Shown here: piece by piece, positions 48,214 through 56,273 of the stretch
Position numbering within the stretch: position 1 is the first letter of the stretch
Layout: every line of letters begins with the position of its first letter
Origin: Hyalangium gracile
Lineage (GTDB): Bacteria; Myxococcota; Myxococcia; Myxococcales; Myxococcaceae
Reading direction: 5' to 3'
Length of the DNA: 64,000 nt
Assembly: GCF_020103725.1 (NCBI RefSeq)
Contig: NZ_JAHXBG010000006.1
Coordinates: forward strand, 186,001-250,000
Notes under the pieces: model-generated
The model's input: the letters and a program-made list of their open reading frames with translations, nothing else
Told to the model about the DNA's origin: nothing
Databases searched by the model: none
Program-made: the position numbers and the translations under genes

Positions 48214-48714
48214 ATGGCTGTTGGCGGCGACTCACGGAATGACGGGTACCTTGCGCGCGCGCGACTTCCCTCGAACAGCGGCAGCAAGTCGTTCGAATTG
48301 CGGCTGAGGGAGCGTGCTCCGGCAGGCGATGGCTCGCTCCTCCTCGTGGAAGTGGCCTCGAGAGGAGAGATGTTCGAGCGCGGCACTCGCACGGTGGGTG
48401 GGCTCGTGCCCGACTTCGAGTGGGTGTTTCCTCAGCTGCTCGTGTCGTCGAAGGCTCTGGTCGAGCTTCACGCTTCGGTCAGGCGCTCGCTGGAGGACCT
48501 GGAGCCGTTCGCGTCGCGGCTGGGCGTGGGTGAGTGCGTCCTGGACATTGATTTGGGCCATCGTCCTGAGACGTCGATCAGGCGTGACCAGCCAGCCGCC
48601 ACCATCGTGTGTGGAGTCGCTGCGTCGCGAGCGGAGTGTGCGTTCGCGGTGGACCCGTCATGCCTCCTCGAGCAGGCTGAAGGGCTCGAGCTCATGGTCT
48701 CGCTCATCCGATGA
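48214..48714 (+). CDS. Protein of unknown function in the PP2C/HAD cassette
   Basis: 166 residues, not recognised; mixed alpha/beta without signal peptide. Start ATG 48214 with GGAGGA nine bases upstream; an in-frame GTG at 48172 is less good. It ends ten bases before the next gene. The central part (FELRLRERAPAGDGSLLLVEV, FEWVFPQLLVSSKALVELHA) looks like a compact globular domain. Confidence 0.5.
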   Translation: MAVGGDSRNDGYLARARLPSNSGSKSFELRLRERAPAGDGSLLLVEVASRGEMFERGTRTVGGLVPDFEWVFPQLLVSSKALVELHASVRRSLEDLEPFASRLGVGECVLDIDLGHRPETSIRRDQPAATIVCGVAASRAECAFAVDPSCLLEQAEGLELMVSLIR

Positions 48715-48724
48715 GGAGTACTTC

Positions 48725-49090
48725 GTGGCCGAGGACTTGTTAGGAAGAGGCATGATCGCCAGGCCCCTCCCAGTCGTGTACGTCGACATCGACGACACCT
48801 TGGTCCGCAGCTTCGGGTCCAAGAGAGTGCCGATGAGTACGATGGTTGCGCTCGTGCGCTCGCTCAAGGAGCACGGCGCGCTGCTGTATTGCTGGAGCAG
48901 CGGAGGGGCGGCCTACGCCCGCTCGGCGGCAGGGGAACTGGGCCTGGGTGATTGCTTCGAGGCCTTCCTCCCGAAGCCCCAGCTGATGCTCGACGATGTC
49001 CAGCTCGAGAAGTGGAACGTGGTGCAGCTGCACCCGGCCGAATGCTCATCCCTCACTGCCGCGGAGGTCTTGGGGCGGCTCAGCCGGTGA
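48725..49090 (+). CDS. Small HAD-superfamily protein
   Basis: 121 residues. Motif I is VYVDIDDTLV, with the nucleophile Asp and general-acid Asp of HAD hydrolases; motif II is probably CWSSGG, and KPQLMLDDV supplies the acidic motif IV. No cap domain is present, as in the smallest HAD phosphatases. Start GTG 48725 has AGGAG six bases upstream; ATG 48752 is an alternative. It closes the four-gene cassette. Confidence 0.65.
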   Translation: MAEDLLGRGMIARPLPVVYVDIDDTLVRSFGSKRVPMSTMVALVRSLKEHGALLYCWSSGGAAYARSAAGELGLGDCFEAFLPKPQLMLDDVQLEKWNVVQLHPAECSSLTAAEVLGRLSR

Positions 49091-49185
49091 GCGAGGCGTC
49101 ACCCGGTAGCTGGTGGACATTTCGCACGGAGTGCCAGTTCCATCTTCCGCCCCCCGAGCCCATCCTCCCAGGTGCCTTGCTCACA

Positions 49186-49803
49186 ATGTCCAAGACAACC
49201 CTCCTCCAGCGGTTGAAGGCCGAGACCCGGCCGCACCACGAGCGCGCCGAGAGCGCCGTGCGCCTCATGGAACCGGGCCTCACCCTCGAGCACTACCGCC
49301 ACCACCTGGAGGCGCTCTACGGCTTCTTCGCCCCGCTCGAGGCCTCACTCGCCTCGCTGCTCACGGGCCTCATGCCCGAGCTGCGCGTCGACGAGCGCTG
49401 GAAGCTGCCCCTGCTCCTGAAGGACTTGCGCGCCCTGGGGCATGACGCCGCTTCGCTCGCGCGCCTGCCTCGCGCCACCCAATTGCCACCGCTGCCCGGG
49501 CTCCCCGAGGCGCTCGGCTGCTTCTACGTGCTGGAGGGCTCCACGCTCGGAGGCCAGCTCATCCTCCGCCACCTCCAGCGCCACTTTGCCGGCACTCCCG
49601 CCGGAGACTTCGCCTTCTTCAGCGCCTACGGCGAGGCGGTGGGCCCCATGTGGCGCGCCTTCGGCGAGGCCGTCAACCGCGCCTCCGAAGCCCAGGCCTC
49701 CGAGTCCTTCGACGCCCGAGTCATCCAGGGCGCCCGGGACACCTTCGACGCCTTCGAGCACTGGCTGCGCCAGGAGTCCGCCGAGTTCACCACCTACCCC
49801 TGA
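49186..49803 (+). CDS. Biliverdin-producing heme oxygenase
   Basis: 205 residues, all helix. The proximal heme ligand is His18 in ETRPHHERAE, and LEGSTLGGQLILRH is the distal-helix signature of bacterial heme oxygenases (BphO type). It cleaves heme to biliverdin, iron and CO. BphO genes often pair with bacteriophytochromes, but no phytochrome is in the window; iron recovery is the other common role. The start ATG 49186 lacks a clear ribosome site. Confidence 0.88.
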   Translation: MSKTTLLQRLKAETRPHHERAESAVRLMEPGLTLEHYRHHLEALYGFFAPLEASLASLLTGLMPELRVDERWKLPLLLKDLRALGHDAASLARLPRATQLPPLPGLPEALGCFYVLEGSTLGGQLILRHLQRHFAGTPAGDFAFFSAYGEAVGPMWRAFGEAVNRASEAQASESFDARVIQGARDTFDAFEHWLRQESAEFTTYP

Positions 49804-49831
49804 GCTCGCGGCCCCGCGGGGCCCGTCTCAG
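49800..49831. terminator. Hairpin between convergent heme oxygenase and DUF420 genes
   Basis: CTGAG (49800-49804) pairs with CTCAG (49827-49831) around GGCCCC-GC-GGGGCC (49810-49823). The structure contains both stop codons, so it may terminate both transcripts. Confidence 0.45.
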
Positions 49832-50391
49832 GGCATCGCCGGCATGCTGCCGCGCAGCAGGAAGAACACGAGCACGCCCGTCACCGACACGTAGAGCCAG
49901 ATGGGCGCCAGCCACCGCGTCACCTTGCGGTGCCGCCGGAAGTCCTTGCGCCACGCGAAGTAGAAGGCCACCAGCGCCATGGGCAGCACCGGCACCGACA
50001 GCACCACGTGGCTGGCCAGCACCGCCAGGTACACCGTGCGTCCCAGCCCGTCGCCCGCGTACTTCGTGTCTCCGTGCACGTAGTGGTACGCCAGGTACCC
50101 CACCAGGAAGAGCGCGGACGCGCCGAACGCGGACACCATCAGGTACTGGTGCACCCGCCGCGCTCCGCGTTTGATCGCCACCCACCCCGCCAGCAGCAGG
50201 CTCGCCGCCAGCGCGTTGAGGCTCGCGTTCACCGCCGGCATGAAGCGCAGATCCACGCCCACCGAGCCGCCGCGCCGGATCAGCAGCAGCCACGCCAGCA
50301 GCGCCAGTGCGGCCGCTGACACAATGCCCGTGAAGACGTAGAAGGTCCGATCCGTGACGCGGGACGCAGGGGCTTGGGCGACGTTCGACAT
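49828..50391 (-). CDS. DUF420 membrane protein
   Basis: 187 residues with five membrane helices and four conserved His in the loops and helices (VHQYLMV, YHYVHG, SHVVLS). This is the DUF420 family, related to proteins linked with cytochrome c oxidase assembly (CtaM in Bacillus). A heme or copper role fits the His and the adjacent heme oxygenase, but the genes are convergent. AGGAGG sits very close to the ATG. Confidence 0.8.
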   Translation of the reverse strand: MSNVAQAPASRVTDRTFYVFTGIVSAAALALLAWLLLIRRGGSVGVDLRFMPAVNASLNALAASLLLAGWVAIKRGARRVHQYLMVSAFGASALFLVGYLAYHYVHGDTKYAGDGLGRTVYLAVLASHVVLSVPVLPMALVAFYFAWRKDFRRHRKVTRWLAPIWLYVSVTGVLVFFLLRGSMPAMP

Positions 50392-50556
50392 GGCCTCCTG
50401 ATTGTCTGGAAACTCGCACACTTGCAACTGGCCCGCGGCATGTAAGCCATGGGGCCACCTACACAGTGTGTGAAGCTGGACTTGGAAAAGATCGGAAATT
50501 CGGGCATAACGCGCATCCGAGTCGTCCAGTACCCAGTACCCCCCCCCGGAGGTCCC
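50392..50556. other. Divergent promoter region
   Basis: 165 bases between DUF420 and the five-gene exported cluster. It must hold both promoters. A short direct repeat (CAGTACC twice, about 50528-50540) and a C-run occur near the downstream end; nothing more is identifiable. Confidence 0.3.
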
Positions 50557-52596
50557 GTGCCTCACGTGCGTCGCTGTTTCACTGCCCTTGTGGCCATGGC
50601 CGCGCTGTTGCTGGCTACCCGCTCCTCGGCCGAGGAAGCGGTCTGTGCCCCAGTCGCCAAGGTCCCCTTGGAGCGGTACCTGCGCCAGCTGTCGCTGGAT
50701 CTGCTCGGCCGCCCCCCCACCATCGAGGAGTACCGGGCCTACCAGGCCAAGGGCTCCGTCTCCGAGGAAGACATCCGCCAGATGATGAGCTCGGAGGAGT
50801 TCTACGAGCGCATGCGCGACTATCACCACGCGCTGCTGCGCTCGAACATCTCCGCCAGCGTCAATGACAACGGCGACTCGCGCCTGTCGAACTCGGGCGG
50901 CGAGTTCGTCCACGACGCCACCAAGGGCACCAAGCGCTACGAGCCGTACGAGCTGCGCGGCAACACCAGCACCGCCGTGCGCGGCGTCAACGGCCAGGGC
51001 TGCGACACCCTCATCCTCCAGAGCGCCTGCGGCGCCGGTGGCCGCCCGCTGCAGGATCCGCACGCGGACGACCTGACCGTCGAGGCCTGCTACGACGAGA
51101 TGGGCGTCCCGCTGCCGGTCAGCTTCGACTACGACACCAACTTCTACGCCTGCGAGCGGCTGGACGCGACCAACGCCAACATCACCTCGTGCGACGCCAG
51201 CATGCTGAGGTTGGCGGGCAAGGAAGAGAAGTACGGGTACTTCTGCGACATGCGGTGGCTGGCGAGCGATCGCAAGCTCCACCCGTACCTGTGCAAGCCG
51301 GACCCGAACAAGAACACCACCGGCGCGCTGACGCAGGAGATCATGAACGCGGCGGGCACCAAGGTGGTGGCCTTCGCGCACCCCAACCCGCCGACGGGCA
51401 CCTCGCTGACGCGGCTGGACCGGTGCACGCTGGAGCAGCCGGCGCGCAACGGCGTCAAGGGCACCTACGCTCCCCAGCGCGGCTGCATCCAGCGCGAGGG
51501 CGTGGAGAAGCGGCCCGCGCCCTTCTTCCACGCGGACCCCGCGGCGCAGGTGGCCGTGTGCGCGGTGGAGGCGCAGGAGCGCACCAGCAACCCGTGGACG
51601 ATGGAGTCCTGCGAGACGGCGCGCTTCAGCCGCGACCGCACCTGCGGCTGCGGCCCGGGCATGCGCCGCTGCGAGGTGGCCGCCGTGCACACCGCGCGCG
51701 TGGCCGCCATCAACGAGGAGCCCTCGCGCATCACCGACTCGGTGGTCCGCAATGACGAGCCGTACTTCAACATCCTCACCACGCGTCGCTCCTTCGTGAA
51801 CGGCACGCTGTCCGAGTTCTACCGCCAGCAGCAGGGCGTGGGCATCTTCACCGTCACCTCGCCCGCCAACCCGGACCTCATCCCGTCCATTCCCTACACG
51901 CAGCCGACCACGTGGCAGGAGTACACGCGGGACTCGCACCACTCGGGCGTGCTCACCACGCCGTCGTTCCTCTACCGCTTCCCCACGCAGCGGGCGCGCG
52001 TGAACCACTTCTACGAGGCCTTCCTCTGCAAGACGTTCGTGCCCTCGTCGGACCCGCTGCCGCCGCCGGAGGACAACTGCAACCGCGAGAACAACCTGGC
52101 CAAGAAGTGCGGCTGCAGCTACTGCCACGCCACCATCGAGCCCACCGGCGCGCACTGGGGCCGCTATGACGAGCGCAACGCGCTCTTCCTCAACCCGGAG
52201 CGCTTCCCCCGCCTGGATCCGAAGTGCCGCGACTGCGCCCTGGCCGGCGACACCAACTGCGGCGGCGAGTGCTCCCAGTACGTCATGCAGGCCTACGACG
52301 GCGACGGCGCCAACTCGCTGGGCATGCTCAAGACGTACCTGTACCGCACCCCGGAGGAGGAGGCGAACATCCAGAGCGGCCCGCAGCTGCTGGTGGAGCG
52401 CATGCTCCAGACGGGTGACCTGGAGCGCTGCACCGTCAAGCGCATCTGGCACGAGTTCCTCGGCCGGCCGATGACGACCGAGGAGCAGCGGCTGTACCTG
52501 CAGCAGCTGTCCGAGGACTTCTCTCGAAGCAACTACAGCCTCAAGACCCTCATCCAGAAGCTCCTGATGACGGACGCCTACCGGAGGATCGACTGA
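50557..52596 (+). CDS. Exported Cys-rich protein with a CxxCH motif (DUF1588/DUF1592-like)
   Basis: 679 residues. The signal peptide (ALVAMAALLLATRSSA) is followed by a helical domain similar to those repeated in planctomycete-type DUF1592 proteins (LRQLSLDLLGRPPTIEEYRA, and again near the end WHEFLGRPMTTEEQRLY). The motif CSYCH at 520-524 followed by IEPTGAHWGRYD matches the CHxxIDPxG...FDxxG context of that family, so a c-type heme is possible. More than 25 Cys indicate disulfides. GTG start with GGAGG four bases upstream. First of five genes in one transcript. Confidence 0.7.
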   Translation: MPHVRRCFTALVAMAALLLATRSSAEEAVCAPVAKVPLERYLRQLSLDLLGRPPTIEEYRAYQAKGSVSEEDIRQMMSSEEFYERMRDYHHALLRSNISASVNDNGDSRLSNSGGEFVHDATKGTKRYEPYELRGNTSTAVRGVNGQGCDTLILQSACGAGGRPLQDPHADDLTVEACYDEMGVPLPVSFDYDTNFYACERLDATNANITSCDASMLRLAGKEEKYGYFCDMRWLASDRKLHPYLCKPDPNKNTTGALTQEIMNAAGTKVVAFAHPNPPTGTSLTRLDRCTLEQPARNGVKGTYAPQRGCIQREGVEKRPAPFFHADPAAQVAVCAVEAQERTSNPWTMESCETARFSRDRTCGCGPGMRRCEVAAVHTARVAAINEEPSRITDSVVRNDEPYFNILTTRRSFVNGTLSEFYRQQQGVGIFTVTSPANPDLIPSIPYTQPTTWQEYTRDSHHSGVLTTPSFLYRFPTQRARVNHFYEAFLCKTFVPSSDPLPPPEDNCNRENNLAKKCGCSYCHATIEPTGAHWGRYDERNALFLNPERFPRLDPKCRDCALAGDTNCGGECSQYVMQAYDGDGANSLGMLKTYLYRTPEEEANIQSGPQLLVERMLQTGDLERCTVKRIWHEFLGRPMTTEEQRLYLQQLSEDFSRSNYSLKTLIQKLLMTDAYRRID

Positions 52597-53264
52597 TGCG
52601 CCGCCTGATCGCTCTCGCGCTGCTCGCGCTCGCGCCCGCCTGTTCCTCCAACAAGGAGGAGCAGCCCCTGCCGCCTCCCACCGAGGGACAGCTGGATCCC
52701 GTTCCCCACCCGCACGGCTCCGTCACGCCGCTGCCGGACCCGGAGGCGCAGTCGGGCTCGGTGGGCCGCGCGCCGCGCCGGCTCACCGTGGACCAGCTCG
52801 GCACGTCCATCCAGCACACGGTGGGCCGCCCGTGGGCGGACCTGACCCGCTTCTCCCAGTCGCTGGGCAAGGCGGACTACGCGCTCGTCAACAGCGAGAA
52901 CACCGAGCCCAACCTGGTGTTCGCCAAGTTCCTCGAGGACGGGGCGCGCGTGGTGTGCCTGGGCCAGGCCACCGACGAGGTGAAGAAGCCCACGACGACC
53001 CAGCACGTGCTCACCGCCACCTTCACCACGCCCACCGGGCCGGTGGGGGACCTCACGCAGCTGTCCGACGCGCAGGTGAGCGAGATGCTCGTCTACCTGT
53101 CCACCCGCTTCTGGGGCGCGCCGCTGGCCGGTGAGGAGCTGACGAAGTGGAAGACGTTCTTCACCCAGGCAGCCACCCGGGCCAAGGCCATCAACAAGCC
53201 CGAGCAGGCCCTGGCGGCCACGTGCATCGCGCTGATGACCGACTCTCGCTTCCTCACCTACTGA
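52596..53264 (+). CDS. Lipoprotein of the exported redox cluster
   Basis: 222 residues. Lipobox APAC. Pro-rich linker, then a helical domain with LTVDQLGTSIQHTVGRPW, which resembles the DUF1587-type segment of the same planctomycete-like systems (LTRxEYxxTVRDLLG). It ends with TCIALMTDSRFLTY, the usual end of such units. The ATG shares one base with the preceding stop (TGATG), so translation is coupled. It may complete the neighbouring protein as a split partner. Confidence 0.65.
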   Translation: MRRLIALALLALAPACSSNKEEQPLPPPTEGQLDPVPHPHGSVTPLPDPEAQSGSVGRAPRRLTVDQLGTSIQHTVGRPWADLTRFSQSLGKADYALVNSENTEPNLVFAKFLEDGARVVCLGQATDEVKKPTTTQHVLTATFTTPTGPVGDLTQLSDAQVSEMLVYLSTRFWGAPLAGEELTKWKTFFTQAATRAKAINKPEQALAATCIALMTDSRFLTY

Positions 53265-54688
53265 TGTCCTCGGGGAACCCAGCCATGAAGAAGAACCCGA
53301 ACTCTCCCAGCCCCGAGCGCCGCCGCTTCCTGAAGGCCGCCGCGGGCTTCATGGGTGCCACCCTCTTCGGGGGCATCCCCTTCCGCGCCTTCGCGCAGGC
53401 GACGAACCTGGCTGCGCCGGACCGTTGCTTCGTCTTCGTGTACTTCAACGGCGGCTGGGATCAGCTGCTGGCGTTCGATCCCAGGGATCCGACGGAGTTC
53501 ACGCCGGAGCGGGCGTCCGAGACGCGCATCCTGCCGGGCTACAACCTCATCAACGACTCGCGCTTCTCGGCCATGCCGCTGGTGCCGGAGAAGGGCGGGG
53601 TGCGCTCCAACATCGCCTTCGGGCCCGCGGTGGGCCGGCTGTCGGAGCACTTCGACCTGATGACCGTGGTGCGCGGCATCAACATGACGACGCTGGGCCA
53701 CGACGTGGGCTTCCGCTACTTCCTCACGGGCAAGCGGCCCATCGGCAGCGCGGCGCGCGGCTCGTCCACCGCGACGGAGATCGTCGGCCAGTTCAAGCCG
53801 GCGGTGCCCATCCCCTCGGTGGCCTACAACATCGAGTCGTACAACGACCGCTACCCCGGCTTCGCCAACTCGCTGCGCGTCAGCCGCACCGAGGACATGC
53901 TGCTGACGCTGTCGCCGAGCCCCACGGCGCTGGACAGCGAGCTGGAGAAGCAGCTGGTGGACTTCCGCGGCCAGCCCATCTCCTGCGAGGCGGCGGCCTA
54001 CGGCGCGCGCGGCGTGGGCACCACGTACGAGAACAGCCGGGACCAGATGCAGGCGGTGCTCTCCAACAAGCTGGACCAGTCGTTCCGCTTCGAGAGCCCG
54101 ACCGACCCGTACGCGGCGGAGGTGCGCCAGCGCTACAACCTGCCGACCACCAAGCCCGGCAACGGCTACGACTCCACCGAGGCGGGCCGCGCGGCGCTGG
54201 TGGCCACCGCGCTGAAGAAGGGCATCAGCCAGTGCGTGTCCATCAACCTCACGGGCGGCCTGGACACGCACTTCGGCACGCAGCTGACGCACGCCAACAA
54301 CCAGCGCCGCGGCTTCGACGCGCTGGCCCTGCTGGTGGATGACCTGCGCGCCTCGCCGCACCCGGCGGGCGGCAACTTCATGGACCACACCACCATCATG
54401 GTGTTCTCCGAGTTCTCCCGTACCCCGCTCATCAACGCCAGCGGCGGCCGGGACCACCACCTGTCCAACAGCTGCCTGCTGATGGGCGCCGGGGTGCGGC
54501 ACAACTACGTGTACGGCGCGAGCGGTGACATCGGCATGTCGCCGGGCACGTTCGACCTGCGCACGGGCCAGGCCACGCCGACCGGTGAGAACATCCTGCC
54601 GGAGCACGTCATCGCCACGGTGCTGGCGTCCGCGAAGCTGGACTACTCCATCACGCGCGTGTCGCCCCTGCAGCCCATCCTCGCCTGA
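53264..54688 (+). CDS. DUF1501 family protein, Tat-exported
   Basis: 474 residues. Twin-arginine signal PERRRFLKAAAGF at about 17-29. The body is the DUF1501 fold, a relative of alkaline phosphatases and sulfatases: VYFNGGWDQLLAFDP near the start, INLTGGLDTHFGTQ, IMVFSEFSRTP and GGRDHHLSNS in the second half carry the conserved Asp/His that could bind metal. Family members accompany DUF1549/1592 proteins. The coupled start at 53264 overlaps the previous stop (TGATG); ATG 53285 is an alternative. Confidence 0.85.
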   Translation: MSSGNPAMKKNPNSPSPERRRFLKAAAGFMGATLFGGIPFRAFAQATNLAAPDRCFVFVYFNGGWDQLLAFDPRDPTEFTPERASETRILPGYNLINDSRFSAMPLVPEKGGVRSNIAFGPAVGRLSEHFDLMTVVRGINMTTLGHDVGFRYFLTGKRPIGSAARGSSTATEIVGQFKPAVPIPSVAYNIESYNDRYPGFANSLRVSRTEDMLLTLSPSPTALDSELEKQLVDFRGQPISCEAAAYGARGVGTTYENSRDQMQAVLSNKLDQSFRFESPTDPYAAEVRQRYNLPTTKPGNGYDSTEAGRAALVATALKKGISQCVSINLTGGLDTHFGTQLTHANNQRRGFDALALLVDDLRASPHPAGGNFMDHTTIMVFSEFSRTPLINASGGRDHHLSNSCLLMGAGVRHNYVYGASGDIGMSPGTFDLRTGQATPTGENILPEHVIATVLASAKLDYSITRVSPLQPILA

Positions 54689-54710
54689 AGCTGAAGCAGA
54701 CTTGAAGCAG

Positions 54711-56249
54711 ATGAAGACCCGAACCCTCGCCGTCCGGGAGAAGGGTGGAGTCCGTCTCTCCGCCCTTCTCCTCGTCCTCGCCGCCGCGTGCGGTGATTCC
54801 TCCTCCTCCCTGCCGCTGGAGCGTCCCCAGCCCGCGGCGTTCCAGCCGGCGCAGGTGGCCTCCAAGGTGGCGCTGGCGTCGGGCTCGGGCTTCGCGGACC
54901 AGACGGGAGGCGGCGTCTTCGTCTCCACGGATGGCAAGGCGGTCCGGCTGCGGCTGGACGGCTCGCGCGCCCAGCTCGAGAGCCACCCGGGCAACAAGGT
55001 GGTGCCGGGCAAGGCGCTCGCGGCCTTCCGCCTGGGGCCCCGCTCCGCGCTGGTGGAGACGGACACGGGCCTGTTCCTCGCGGACGCCGGCTGGCTGATC
55101 GCCCCGTCCTGGAGCTCCGCGCTGGGCGTGGGCACGGTGGCCACGGCGCAGACGGCGGATGGCGCGTCGTGGCTGGCGCACGCCTCGGGCCTGTACCGGC
55201 TGCACGACGGCCAGCTCTCCGCGCTCAAGGTGGACGGCGCGCCGCTGGAGAACATCACCCAGCTGGCCGCGGCCCCGGCGGAGGATGGGGCCCCGGGCCT
55301 GTGGATGCTGCGCGACGGCAAGCCGTACGTGGCGGTGGCCACGGCGGCCAACGTCTACCAGGTGCGCCCCGCCTCCCTGGCGCTGGAGGAGAAGGAGACG
55401 CTGGTGTCCATCGCGGGCCTCACGGCCTCGAAGGACCAGGGCGCGGAGCTGTGGGTGCTCACCTCGGAGCGCCTGCTGCGCCGCAAGGACGGGACGTGGC
55501 GGCGCGTGGAGTTCGCCCAGCGGCCGGTGCAGATGCTGGGCGCCGGGCGCTTCCTCTGGGTGAAGTCCGCCGATCAGCTGCTCGTGTATGACGCGGACGC
55601 GAACTCGTGGGGCACGGCCGCGGGCCTGGAGACGCGCGAGTTCCGCTTCCTGGCGGCCGACGAGAGCGGGTGTGCCTGGGTGCAGCTCGGCCCGGACTCC
55701 GTGGCCATCAGCCGGGCTCCGGCCCCGCGCGTCATGGGCCTGAACCAGGGCTCGCGCGTGGTGGAGGACTCCCGGGTGATCCAGGCCGTGCCGCCCGCCG
55801 GCGGCGAGGTGCCCACGATGCTGTTCCGCATCGCCGGCGCGGAGATCGCCGCGCAGGGCCCCGAGTACAGCCTGGGGGGGCTGGAGAAGGACGGCTCGCT
55901 GCGGCCCTTCTCCTTCGCCGCCCTGGACAAGGGCATCCACTCCCTGGAGGTGGTGGCCCGCTTCCTGGATGGCACCGAGGCGAAGCGCTCGGTCCACTTC
56001 GACTTCCAGCCCGTCGTCGCGGTGGAGGTGGGCTGGGAGAAGGACATCCTGCCCATCTTCCAGTCGCGGTGCGCCAAGTGTCACGTCACCACGCCGGGCC
56101 GTCCGCTGTCCACCTACGAGCTGTGGAAGCAGAACGTGGACCTCATCTCCGCGGCGGTGCGTGATCAGCGCATGCCCGCGGACGGTCCTCTGGATCCGCA
56201 GCTCATCTCCCTCATCCAGCGCTGGGCCGCCTCTGGCACCAAGCCCTGA
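54711..56249 (+). CDS. Lipoprotein with beta-propeller-like region and a CxxCH heme motif
   Basis: 512 residues. Lipobox LAAAC. Residues about 40-340 are repeating four-stranded units (GVFVSTDGKAVRL, GLFLADAGW, GLYRLHDGQL), probably a propeller. An Ig-like domain follows, and the last 70 residues hold CAKCH at 454-458 with DILPIFQSRC before it, the standard cytochrome c module of PSCyt/DUF1549-type proteins. It is a likely electron carrier or surface sensor in the cluster. The gap to the preceding gene is 22 bases. Confidence 0.75.
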   Translation: MKTRTLAVREKGGVRLSALLLVLAAACGDSSSSLPLERPQPAAFQPAQVASKVALASGSGFADQTGGGVFVSTDGKAVRLRLDGSRAQLESHPGNKVVPGKALAAFRLGPRSALVETDTGLFLADAGWLIAPSWSSALGVGTVATAQTADGASWLAHASGLYRLHDGQLSALKVDGAPLENITQLAAAPAEDGAPGLWMLRDGKPYVAVATAANVYQVRPASLALEEKETLVSIAGLTASKDQGAELWVLTSERLLRRKDGTWRRVEFAQRPVQMLGAGRFLWVKSADQLLVYDADANSWGTAAGLETREFRFLAADESGCAWVQLGPDSVAISRAPAPRVMGLNQGSRVVEDSRVIQAVPPAGGEVPTMLFRIAGAEIAAQGPEYSLGGLEKDGSLRPFSFAALDKGIHSLEVVARFLDGTEAKRSVHFDFQPVVAVEVGWEKDILPIFQSRCAKCHVTTPGRPLSTYELWKQNVDLISAAVRDQRMPADGPLDPQLISLIQRWAASGTKP

Positions 56250-56273
56250 GCCGTCCTCAGGAGGCACCTCGTC

